A stretch of DNA of 23,866 bases from Phaeoceros laevis (lineage: Eukaryota > Anthocerotophyta > Anthocerotopsida > Notothyladales). The stretch spans positions 1 to 23,866 of the forward strand of contig JBNGIQ010007614.1 of assembly GCA_049999765.1 (NCBI GenBank), written 5' to 3'. The translations under genes and the position numbers were made by a program. The notes under the pieces were generated by a model that made no database searches, had not been told where the DNA came from, and saw nothing but the letters and a program-made list of their open reading frames with translations. Of this stretch, positions 1 to 9,700 are shown piece after piece (the first letter of the stretch is position 1; the number at the start of each line of letters is the position of its first letter).

Positions 1-470
1 TTCGCTGCTGATCTTCACTTTCCTGTAGCCTGTCCAGGTGCTGCCGGAGCAAATCTGCGTGCATTTCTCATAGCCTTGACTGAAAAATTACAAATATGTC
101 AGATTCAAGGTGAAACGGTCAATAATGGGGGCTCTAGAGGACCTACTAGCAGATAGAACTGATATGACGTAGAAAGATGTAGCCACAATATTGAACTCCT
201 TGGCCTAGACGATATGAAGACGTTTTAACACAGCCTCCCAGTACTCCACGACCTAAAAGCTCCACTGCACATTTGAGCGTGTATTTGGATCTGCCTATTA
301 TCCAGCTCATTCCAACTCTTGCCTTGCAACATCTTTTTTCATGAGGTCAGAGATAGTTTCTGGCCTATTTGCCTCCTTATGAACTGTGAAGTGTGAAGTC
401 TTATGAGCTTGGCTTTGTCTGACTGTATTACAATGATAGCAATCCGCACCCCGGGCACTTGCTTGTTCCT
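1..470. other. no assignable gene; window edge
   Basis: Nothing here can be assigned. The first 100 bases are open in several frames on both strands and could be the edge of an exon lying mostly outside the window, but no family motif is visible. The rest has no splice-consistent exon. A minus-strand PPR scrap begins just after it. Confidence 0.4.
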
Positions 471-548
471 CACGAAAATATGATTGTGGACCTCCTTGCC
501 GAAAACTAGATGAACTGCAGTTGCACAGGCTTTGAGGGCTGCTACAAA
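471..548 (-). pseudogene. PPR repeat fragment (decayed)
   Basis: The minus frame reads FVAALKACATAVHLVFGKEV followed by HNHIFV. This matches the helix pair of plant PLS-class pentatricopeptide repeats, which typically read TFVSALKACA...LEEGKEIHAHI. PPR proteins bind organellar RNA in chloroplasts or mitochondria and act in editing, splicing or stability. Only about one repeat is recognisable. It sits in a 108-codon open frame whose remaining sequence shows no PPR period, so it is a fragment and not a gene. Its N-terminal neighbour in that frame is translated from a short direct/inverted repeat. A second PPR scrap on the opposite strand (1423-1600) suggests rearrangement. Identification rests on motif resemblance only. 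Confidence 0.4.
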
Positions 549-624
549 TAAGTGGCTTCCCATGTCTGTGGAAAGCCATTTATTTGATGATACAGTTTCA
601 TAAACAGACATGGGAAGCCACTTA
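549..624. repeat. perfect 21-bp inverted repeat, 34-bp loop
   Basis: The arms at 549-569 and 604-624 are exact reverse complements (core AAGTGGCTTCCCATGTCTGT). They enclose a 34-base spacer. The right arm is followed by two further partial copies of GGAAGCCACTT, at about 643-653 and 667-677, so the structure combines inverted and direct copies. It could be a foldback element remnant or a hairpin-forming transcript. Confidence 0.85.
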
Positions 625-682
625 CAGGGGACAGGACACATCGGAAGCCACTTCCCAGGAGACATGGCAAGCCACTTACAGG
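613..682 (+). repeat. three short direct repeats of GGAAGCCACTT
   Basis: The motif GGAAGCCACTT occurs at 613-623 and 643-653, and a one-mismatch copy (GCAAGCCACTT) at 667-677. Each copy is flanked by ACATGG- or CAGG-like sequence, with spacings of 30 and 24 bases. The first copy is also the right arm of the inverted repeat. Confidence 0.7.
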
Positions 683-1422
683 AGTTAGTTACATGTCAGA
701 CATGTGGCTGAGACATTTCCAATACTCCTCTTTTGACAATCTGTGAGTGAAGGTGCTCAGGATCATGGCTCCAGCCAACCCCATAATCAAGGGGTTGTCT
801 GGACCCATGATCTCAATCATCAAGCCCATGGAACCCAAACCTCCAGCAGTAGCTGGCACTGTGGAGCTGGTTGCACAAATGGAGATGGCCCTGCTCAACA
901 AAAACTGATGTCAGCTTGTTCAAATTGAGCTCTCATGACAATCATCGTTGTGGTCTTGACAATGTTACTGAGCATTCATGACCTTGGAATTTGTGGTTGA
1001 TTGGTAAAATGGACAATCATCAGGACAGGCATGACCAACTTACAGATGAGAGGATATAGAGAATATGTAATCAGCAGCAGCTATAATGCCAAACGTATCT
1101 GTCGAGCATGCCACCAACTCTACAGCTTTGCTTACAGACTGTTTTAAGTTTCAAGCATCAGTTTTCATTCTAGAACTTGATGAGCGGTGAGCATTATGAA
1201 CACAGATTTGTGATGGACTTGTGAGAAGCATACAATCTCTCATATAGACCTTTTGTCGACAAGTACAAGCAGAAGTCACCAATCGTTGATCGCGAAAACA
1301 AAGGGAGCCCCTGACTGTGAGATCACGAGGGAAGCAGCTCCCAGTGAATGTATTTGTTGACCGCCTGCCGAAGTCAGGGTGACTTAGAACGGGATGAGCG
1401 ATGTTTTGAGTAGATTATCAAT
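683..1422. other. intergenic, no gene recognised
   Basis: Short open frames exist on both strands (70 codons minus, 61 codons plus around 690-930). None has a recognisable motif, signal peptide or splice structure. I see no RNA gene or repeat here. Confidence 0.4.
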
Positions 1423-1600
1423 TTAGAACCTGAAAACACAGCCGCATATGTCCTCTTGGGAACTCTGTACGCAAATGCTGGCAAGTGGGGAGATGCTGAA
1501 GAAGTTCACAACGCTTCTGCTGTACAGTAATGGATGAGGGGGCCTCATTTCGCCTGACCATGTAACTTTTGCTTGCCTTCCAGCACACCTGGTGGACAGT
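1423..1600 (+). pseudogene. PPR E-motif fragment (frameshifted)
   Basis: Frame 1423-1530 begins LEPENTAAYVLLGTLYANAG and continues KWGDAEEVHN before a TAA stop. This is the E motif after the repeats in plant PLS-class PPR proteins (family form: [29 protein letters not shown]). After a frame change, 1541-1600 reads GLISPDHVTFACLPAHLVDS, resembling the earlier repeat motif GLSPDHVTFVSVLAACSHAGLVDEG. In an intact protein the PDHVTF repeat comes before the E motif, so the order here is reversed as well as frameshifted. That points to two partial copies or an internal rearrangement. No DYW domain follows. I infer a dead PPR copy. Confidence 0.6.
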
Positions 1601-2235
1601 GAGGAGACAATTGTACTTGGAGCATTGCCCATGGGGCCTTCCGCTTCACTTATCGTGGAGGGTCGCAGAGAAGGAACTCAGATTCTGTGACCTGATTTGC
1701 CAAAGACCCATGGACTGCAACAATTCAAAAAACCTGATATCGGAGCAGAGGTTGTAGGTTCCCATCTCGCAGTACTTAGCACCTGTCGCAATACATTCTG
1801 GCCTCCAGTGCAACACGGTCACCAACAGCCGACAGCTTCACACAACTGCCTAATTCTTTCACAATTCCCGGGCTGTGAGCAAAACAACCTTGCTCTCCAT
1901 CCATCCTTGCCCGTTACGCGTAGGTGTCACCACGGCTGGCTGAACGCGACATTTCCACGCACCCTTGCCTTACTCTCAACTATGCAGCAGGACAGGTCTG
2001 CTGGATTTGAACCGAGTCTTAATCTCGTCAAAACCGTTCAAAACCTAAGTCAGGCTCAGGCTATGATTCCACCCCACCCAACTTGAGCCCGTGGGCAACA
2101 ATTTTCAAGACTTAAATGAATAACATATATATGTATAAAATTTTGTAAGTATCCATTTGCTTGGGCCGGATGAAACCGCCCTGGGAAGTTGGCTAGTGAC
2201 TAGTCGTGCCAAGCAAGTGAATACTTCCAGTATTA
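1601..2235. other. intergenic, no gene recognised
   Basis: A 129-codon plus frame (1697-2086) has no family motif and an unremarkable composition, so it was not called. A short AT-rich tract with TATATA lies near 2120-2145. This is the 3' flank of the minus-strand secreted-protein gene, and its poly(A) signal was not resolved. Confidence 0.4.
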
Positions 2236-2933
2236 CTAACTATTATTGTTATTCCATTGCAAAACGTGGGCTTGATCATGATAAGTCTCTAAAATCCCGG
2301 AGCCAGGGGGGTATGGCACGCAGTTCGCCCCTCCTGCAATGCCACCAACAGGAAAAATGATTTTAGTACACCAAGGTAAATGTACACTAGTACTTACACC
2401 CTAAGCATGGCACCACGGATTTCCAAGCCACATTCAGTTCACAGGCAAGGAACGATGGTGTTTCTCTAGCACTTGATTGACGGGGTACTTTCAAGAAGGC
2501 CTGCGTCGCACAAAGGCTATGGTGATCATGACCGACATCGTTCAAGACTTGATAATATATATATACCTGTGTAGACGTAGAGTTCACCGGGAACGTTGTA
2601 GTGAAAGGGCGATCCGCCATCCGTAGCCTTCTTGATGTAGCAATTCCCGGGCTCAGTACCTGTGCTGAAGGGGCTGCTGTAGACGAGCGACACGCAGAGC
2701 GGAGATTTGGAGGCGAAACAGTGGTTGGCACACGCGGAGACTGTGGTCACGTTTTGGAAGAGCTGGATGACATCGCCGCCAACTCCACCTCCGTCCGCTT
2801 GGAAGTAGACCTGGCACGGAGAGAACTGGGCCCGGGTCACAGACGCGGTCGTGGAACTCACGAGGACGAGAGCCAAAAGAATCACACCGGAGCTCGGGAG
2901 GAAGCTTAAGATTACCATTCGAGGAAAGAGCAA
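2236..2933 (-). CDS. small secreted PAN/Apple-like six-cysteine protein (2 exons)
   Basis: Exon 1 is 2933-2567 and exon 2 is 2333-2236; the intron is GT-AG (CACAG|GTATAT ... TTGCAG|GAGGGG) and keeps frame. The product is 154 residues ending at TAG. Residues 1 to about 35 form a signal peptide (hydrophobic VILLALVLV), so it should be exported. The mature part has exactly six cysteines, at 40, 68, 72, 80, 98 and 127. The spacing suits three nested disulfides (C1-C6, C2-C5, C3-C4), as in PAN/Apple domains, which bind proteins or carbohydrates. N61 in NVT is a possible N-glycosylation site. The first five cysteines are in exon 1 and the sixth in exon 2, which supports the splice. It stands alone; no kinase or lectin domain is attached, although PAN domains in plants often occur within receptor kinases. 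The family call is by cysteine pattern and is moderate; the gene structure is better supported. Confidence 0.65.
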
Positions 2934-3027
2934 GAAAGCTGAAGGTAATTCAAATGTCTGCCTGAGTGACTGCAGCTCAAAGAGACAAGGGCAGATCTTT
3001 ACACTCCCCTCTGGTCTGTAGCTCGCC

Positions 3028-3033
3028 TTTAAA
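3028..3033 (-). promoter_or_regulatory. possible TATA-like box of the PAN-like gene
   Basis: On the minus strand the sequence reads CATTTAAAGGC, about 95 bases upstream of the ATG at 2933. The position suits a core promoter, but TTTAAA is common and no transcription start is visible. Confidence 0.3.
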
Positions 3034-4749
3034 TGATGTTGATCTGGACTCGCTAGCTACCACACAGACCTAGCATGGGCGAGGCGACGCAGCAGGATCA
3101 TTCAGGAAGCGACCAATGTTCACAGGATCATCGCATCCGGATCCGCCACTCAACTCTGGCGAACGTACTGGTGCTGCCCGAACTTTTAGCCTAGTCTTTT
3201 GTGAGTTGCGAGCCAGCATCATAATGGCTGCTCAAAATGATGAATACGGATGTCAGGTTTCTCTCCGCCCTGAGCGAATTGGAGGAGAAAAAGTCTGGAA
3301 AGTAGCTTCAGCGGCCTTGCTACCTGCTGCCGGTGGCATAAGATCACAAGAACCTAGAGATACCCAGCCAATCAAATATACAAACATCGTCTCAATCCAT
3401 CCTTCAGAGTAGAATATAGTATATGTCGAGTAGAAAACCTTTCAAGGTCCTCGCTCGAGGTGGCACGGATTTTTCGTGGGTGAACCGTTCTCGTCAATTG
3501 AACCATTTCGAACGCTTCACATGATTCCAATATGTACAGTGAACTTCTGCAGGGCCTGTGATATCGATGTGTTGGGTAAGAATGGATTGATCACTGTTGA
3601 GTGCCAGAGAACTTGCCGGGCCTTCTGGGCTTCATACGTACTCTCTTTTTTGTCCTTCACACTCCATTCCTCATCCCTGGTTGGGCTTAAGCTCACATGG
3701 TAAAGCATAACTCAATGTACTAATAATTTTATCAGCCAGCCATCATCCCCTAGTAACATGAAATCACAGTTAATATGAACATGAAATCATGTGCAGTTAA
3801 TATGAACAGAGGGATCGAATCACGACAAAGGTAATGTAGGTACTATTATTCCATCATTCCATCCAAAGACCCGCAGAAACAAAATAGTAACAGAAACAAA
3901 TAAAACAAACGTATCCAGTTGACTTGGCAGAGGACCAGCTACTGGCTGGGGTGAAGGTGGTCCCTATGTCACAGACTGCAATGCCTTCGAGGCCTCCTAA
4001 GGATCATGTGCATATCCATCCATGCCCAGTGGAGTGCCGGCTAAGGTTGCAATTTTGATGAGTCTCCTCTTCACTTATATGCTGCTGATTTAGTGTATGT
4101 TGATCCATGGGAATATTCACTACTGTTCAAATATTAATGGAGAGTATTTCTTGCTTCATTGTACCAACCGGCTGCAGTATTGCAAACTGACTCTGGCTGC
4201 TGTCATCTCATTTTATGTGTAAGAACCTCTTCGTTGTTATCCTAGGTTATGGAAAGGTTTCACTGTTTTCAAGTGATGATGCCAACCACTCTTGGCTGCA
4301 CCAACCCTGGTAGTCAAATGCTTGGTTTCCTGCTACAAAATGAATCAGCAAGCGCAAAAGCCCCCCTAGTGCAGTCGTCCAAAATGCTCACCAACACGTT
4401 GTAACTGTGGACAAGGTAGAACGATCATCTCCCAAGACAACGCTGGATGTTAAGGGGACTTGAATGTTACGTTGTAGGCTCACAGTCTCACACATCAAGA
4501 AACAGCACCTAGTTCCCCGTGAGCACCTTGTCTGTGATGGTATCTCCGCTCAACAAAACATCTTAAAGCACACCACCTGCGGGAAGACCTATGTCATTCC
4601 TTGTCCAACAACTTCTGAAATACCCTTACGTTTCAACAAAAGAAAGAAGGCATAGGTGCTAGAGAAATGAAGCTCAGGAAATTGTGCCTCAGCACTTACA
4701 CAAAACGATTGTGCATCCCCTGGCAGCACACATCGTTAGGTCCTTGACC
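3034..4749. other. long intergenic stretch, no gene recognised
   Basis: Plus frames of 98 codons (3116-3412) and 75 codons (3476-3703) and their antisense partners carry no recognisable motifs. The direct repeat ATGAAATCA...GTTAATATGAACA occurs twice near 3760-3810. I see no RNA gene or splice-consistent exon chain. Confidence 0.4.
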
Positions 4750-4849
4750 NNNNNNNNNNNNNNNNNNNNNNNNNNNNNNNNNNNNNNNNNNNNNNNNNNN
4801 NNNNNNNNNNNNNNNNNNNNNNNNNNNNNNNNNNNNNNNNNNNNNNNNN
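4750..4849. other. assembly gap (100 N)
   Basis: There are exactly 100 N, a conventional placeholder for a scaffold join of unknown length. Open frames running through it are meaningless, and sequence order across it is only as good as the scaffolding. It lies upstream of the laccase remnant, so missing 5' laccase exons could be in the gap. Confidence 0.98.
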
Positions 4850-5300
4850 TGTCTCCCGGAGTTGTCTAAAAGACCGCTGCGTTGTATTGATATGCTCACA
4901 AGGTTGTCCTGTCCTGGGAAAAAAGGTCGGAAGCTTTAAGGTCACTCACTTCTTTCTGCCTTGAGCAATGGGTTTTTGCCAACACTTGATGAATCAAGCA
5001 GCTTCGGTACAAACTTACTAGTTCGACTTATGGAACGCAGGTGGAGTACCTCGATGTCACTCACCTTTGTTGCACGAAAGAGCAGGTGGTAGTCTCCTGG
5101 ACCTGCACAGTATGACCATGAAGACGATCAAGCTCATCTAATTTGGTCCCCTACAACATCACCAGTCACTTGTAAACCTGATCTTATCATTAAAGTGTGT
5201 GAATGCAGAAAGTAGGTCTCAAATGATCAGACCTAAACATGAATCCATGTCGTTTGTCCTAGACAGTCATTGAGAGCTGTGCATTTTTCAAGAATCTGCC
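4850..5300. other. no gene recognised upstream of the laccase remnant
   Basis: The N-terminal laccase sequence expected before the HWHG copper motif is not recognisable here in any frame. It may be in the gap, eroded or never copied. Confidence 0.4.
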
Positions 5301-5790
5301 AGGCATGGATTGCGGCAAAAGCTTATAGCATGGGCTGTCTACGTCACCCAGTGCCCCATTCAGACAGGCCATTCATGCACACACATGTTCACTGTGAAAG
5401 CGAAGCTCTGTTGTGGCACGCCCACATAGATCTCCTAGCTGCGCATAGGGCCTTCATCGTCTTGACCTAAGAGGGAGCCGCATAAACTGCAGTATCCCTT
5501 CCCCGAGCGACGTGCAGAAGTTCCTCAGATGAGCTTGAAACTTTGCCAATTTGCACATTCTTGCTGATCGCTGATCAGTACATGTCCAGTCTTGAGCACG
5601 GCCATCCTGATGCAATGGATGACATAGATCTGCCCCTGAGTTTGCAGGTGAATGGTGGAATTGCAGAGTTGAAGACCTTGACATACCTGCAGCTGCTGAC
5701 AACGGTGCTGGGGCTCCTTTCAACATATCCGACGCCCTCACCATTAGTGGCCAGCCGGGAGATGTAGATCAGAACAACCTAACCAAGTGA
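5301..5790 (+). pseudogene. laccase (multicopper oxidase) remnant
   Basis: Several consecutive laccase landmarks appear in the right order but in different frames. They are HGLRQ then VYVTQCPIQTG from 5301; LLWHAHIDLL and AFIVL from about 5408; YPFPERRAEVP at 5493-5525; and GEWW through APFNISDALTISGQPGD at 5647-5790. In plant laccases these are the first cupredoxin domain: HWHG copper ligands, TQCPI, the WHAH copper ligands, YPFP..EVP, then GEWW and the ISDAxTINGQPGD stretch. Laccases are secreted oxidases that couple phenol oxidation to O2 reduction, for example in cell-wall lignification. A frameshift separates VTQCPI from LWHAH and a TAA follows the IVL segment. The last block may be an intact exon (TTTGCAG|GTGAATGG acceptor). 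It ends in VDQNNLTK then TGA where DLYNCS is expected. Nothing resembling domains 2 and 3 follows. I call it a truncated pseudogene. Confidence 0.82.
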
Positions 5791-5800
5791 AGTTGAGAAT

Positions 5801-5850
5801 GTCTCAAGAGTCAACTTCTTGACTCAAGAGTTAACTTCTTGACTCAAGAG
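5801..5850 (+). repeat. 20-bp tandem repeat, 2.5 copies
   Basis: The units at 5801-5820 and 5821-5840 and a half unit at 5841-5850 follow GACTCAAGAGTTAACTTCTT with two substitutions in the first copy. They lie just after the last laccase block. Confidence 0.85.
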
Positions 5851-6725
5851 AATGAGCTCAGAATGACTCGAAAGTTAACCTTTTCGTGGACTCATTCCTG
5901 GCACCACTCATGAATGATCGGTCACCAGCACTGATTTGAACTGCTGTTGTACTAGACATTATGGTGGTACTTGTCCCACCTGCATGCCCACCAAACATAG
6001 CACTACTAGACTACTTCAACATGAAAAGAGGGTTGTCCCACTTTGCACAAGAGTGCTCTACTAAAACCCATGTACTCTAGCACATGCTTTTCGCGTGAAC
6101 GAAACATGGCATCAAATCCTAGACGGAGATTCACTACCTTGGTGCACCCTTGGTGCGGTCATAGCGAGGTGTGGTCAATCTTAATACGCGGTCATTCTGT
6201 ACTGCGGTGGACATAGTTATGCGAGACTAACACATTCATGAGCTCATCGAGGTGCGTGTTGCTGATCAAAGGAGGAGCTGCTGGCGTCTTAGAATCTTAG
6301 CTTTAAGGTGATCCAGCTTACCCGGAGGAGCCACAGCTTACCGTCTTCTATTGATTACGGATTGCACGGTCATTTTCCTAAGCTCCAACTTATGGTTCAC
6401 AGGCTGTGCTGATTGCTACAGATGCAATCAGTAGGAGAGCTGCTCGAAGGAGGCCGTGTGACTTCTTTGGCTTCCCTTACAGATTCCAGGCCCAAAAAAG
6501 CTTCTAAGCGCATCCCAGAACTGTGGCAGAGTCCACAAGGGAGGTATGAGCCGAATGCAACAAACAAGAGTTGTCTGTTTGTCAAGCTTTGTCTCTGAGT
6601 TTAGATGCACGTCTCAAATGACGTGCTTATTTCCAACGTCGTCCTGTCCGAACTGTTAGCTGTGTGATGCGCCTGAACTGTTTGCCGAGTCTTATTGGTC
6701 TCTTCAGCGAGGACAAAGATGCATG
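5851..6725. other. no gene recognised; 3' flank of the kinase gene
   Basis: Frames of about 60 codons near 6400-6610 overlap on both strands and show no motif. No laccase domain 2 or 3 sequence is recognisable. The last 100-200 bases should include the 3' UTR of the minus-strand kinase gene. Confidence 0.4.
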
Positions 6726-9700
6726 CTAACGAAGTAAAACAGGCAAAATGGTGTGCGCCGCAATGGCTTCGGCTGCCGCCCTGATCCAGGCCGCAGCAGC
6801 AACCGCTCCAGGATCCGGGACGCTCGAAATGTCCCGAGGAATGTAGCTGGACCTGCCCGCCTGCAACAAACAAGTTCCCTTAAGGAAGTGCTGCAACAAA
6901 CGCCTTCCCCAATCAAGATACCCGCTTCTTCAGTAGGTTAGGTGCAGTACCTGAGCCTGCATTTTCTTCGTAGCTTCTGCACCAGCCTCAGCAGCGTCGG
7001 CTGCTGCCAAAAATGCCTTGTGTGGACTCTCTCCCCGGGCCAGTACCTACCATGGCAACACCGGGAAGTTAGGTTGACAAGTGGAGGCCCACAACGTGCG
7101 GCCGAGCCCTCTGAGCAAGCAAGGTTCTGATACCTCTTGCAGCACGTTTTTTGCAGGGATGAGGGCATCAAGCAAAGTTCTCTGTCCCGGACCTGCCCCG
7201 CCATAAGTGCTCACCGCTTTCACCGCTGCCTCAAACGCAGATGCCCCTACAACAGAGGTGCGGACAACACCCCAGTGGTCTTAGATCAACCAGTTGAGAA
7301 TGCTGCAGCAGCAATGGCACTTCTGTATCAAAGCCAGAAATGGAGTTCTGTTATTTATCTTACATCTCCTGGGGGTAGGAGTGGACGCTGGAGTCTCCTT
7401 TAGCCGTAGATAAGCAGCTCTAGAGAATATGTCATATCTGCGAGCATGACAAGCAGACACGCGGCAATAAGAACGGGAAAAAACAGGAGCAGAGACAAGC
7501 TATCAGGTTTTCTTCCCGGAAGAGCACTACTCAGCGAACATGTTAGATCCCCCGGAGGATATAGGAGAGACACTTACAAAACTCCGCTTGTGCCACCGGC
7601 TACTCTTCTAATAGAACTGCCTATCTCGTTCACAGTTGCTGCTTCGTCGTTTAGAGGGTAACTGCAAGCAAGCAGCTTATGTTAAAAGCAGAACATGCCA
7701 AGCGCTGGTGCGATTGTGTGGACAGTTCAAATGACAAACAAACATTTTCGCTTATCTCAATCACTCACAATTTTGTCATGTCTTCCAGTATTGCGGAAGC
7801 TGCCTTGGCCATCTGTCACGCAGGCAGGACGGTTAGTTAGCATTCAAAATTGTTAGATGGTTTTGTCAGATGAAGTTCTGAAAGGTCACCCAGATTTTGT
7901 ACCGTAATGCCACAGTCTCCATCACCAACTTTGCTGTCGTATTCATTTAAGGTTTTTGTAAGCTTGATCAGCGCCTCAGCGCCTGCTTTGATTGCCACTT
8001 CCAGAAGGTAACCATTCTCGTTGAGCTCTTCAGGTCTTTGTTGCACCTATCAAGTTATGCCAGATCTGGATAAGATTCTCAAAGCGGCATACATTAACAT
8101 TTTAATCTCGGAACTGCTGCCACACAGAAAGAGACGGCATCCAGGAAACAGAGTCCCCACCAAAGTCGATTTTGAAGGATCTGGCGCAAGTGGAACTGGT
8201 AACGTCGTGGGAGGTCGTGGCCCTAGAGCAACCAAACAACTGTCCAATCAAATCTACAACCAAAGCCTGGACATGACTACTTAGTGTAGTATCCCGAAAC
8301 TATAACGAACCGCAAATTACCACAGAAATTTAGTGCTTACGAAACACAGTTAACGACGTCTCGTACGACGTACCAGCAACACCAACAGGCCAAGCAGGTG
8401 CCTTTGTAGGAGCATCAAGTCTTTGCAGAATTGCATCATCCACCTTCAACACTGAAAGCGACAGACCTGAAGTGCCAGTGCCACAAGTAGCTCATTCAGA
8501 AGATTTCCACCACAAAGAGCACTACAACACGGGGATGGAAGGTTATATCACTGCCGTGCCTGCCATGTCCAGAGATGTCATAAAAGTCCCCGAGTAGACA
8601 CGCTCCACAGCTAGACCATGGTCCAGTTGAAGTTGTGCAACTGCTCTCCCAGCTGCGATCATCACCTCCATCAAAGGAGTTGCGCCCAGACTAAACACAC
8701 CAGACAGAGTCAAACATCAGCTTCAAACGAAAACGTCTACTCAAAATACATTTGCTAAGAGCTTCCTAACCAAGAATGAGCCTCACATGGTCAGACACTT
8801 CGCCTGCATGTTCTCAGCTGTATGCAGCATTACTCTGCAGTAAGGTCTATGCAAGTGATGCTCTTGTGTACCTGTTGACCATGAGAGCAACTCTGCTTCC
8901 CCGTTTGATTTGTGTGTATTGCGTTTCCTGAAGGAAATAGTCGCACGTTTCATTATGTGATGAACATATCTCGAGTCAGATAACCTATATGAAGGCCTTT
9001 AGGCTCATCATGTATCCACCAACCTACGCATAGACAGTAGACACTCCAAAGCTGCATCACATGAGGAAACTGTACCGGGGATAGAATAGTCTTGAGCACA
9101 TATGACACCACCTCATCCACTGGTCGTACATCAGCTACTTCAGCTCCAGGTTCACCATGCTGCAAACGCGCATGGAATCTCTTTAGCTCACGAGCTCAAG
9201 AGCCAATAGTTGGAGGAAATTGATGGTGGCCTGCAGATGGAAACTAGTATCAGCATGAGAGGATTCGCCCCCGGCATCTGCAGAGGGGCTCGCACTCATG
9301 CTACTGTTTCAATACTGCTGGCGGACATTGTTCATCAACAAACCTAAAAGTAAACCATCTAATCCAGCAGACATCTAGAAACAGCATCATACAGACAAGA
9401 CAAGCCTTGCACGTAGTTATCACAAAAGCTAGCGAGAACCCAATGGCATTCTATGGAAAACTTACAATTCCAAGACCAAGCTCCATCTTATCAAGCCCCA
9501 GACGATTAGGGATCGACTGCCCAGGAAGTGTGCAGACTGTCAAGGCAACCCCCATTGTCCCAACGAGTTGCGAAACTCTACGCGCCTCTGCGGCCACATC
9601 TTGAAGGCTAAGGCCGGCAGCTGCAGCAGCCCCAGCAACCTGTTTGGACCACCACACTAGATGTTTCAATAACAACATTCAAGTAAACTAATCTAATCGG

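Noticed and set aside
4684-4945. Open frames spanning the N tract
   Set aside because: They exist only because N is translated as unknown; they are artefacts of the gap.
7134-7403. Plus-strand frames of 70-90 codons inside the kinase gene
   Set aside because: They are antisense to exons and introns of the well-supported minus-strand gene.
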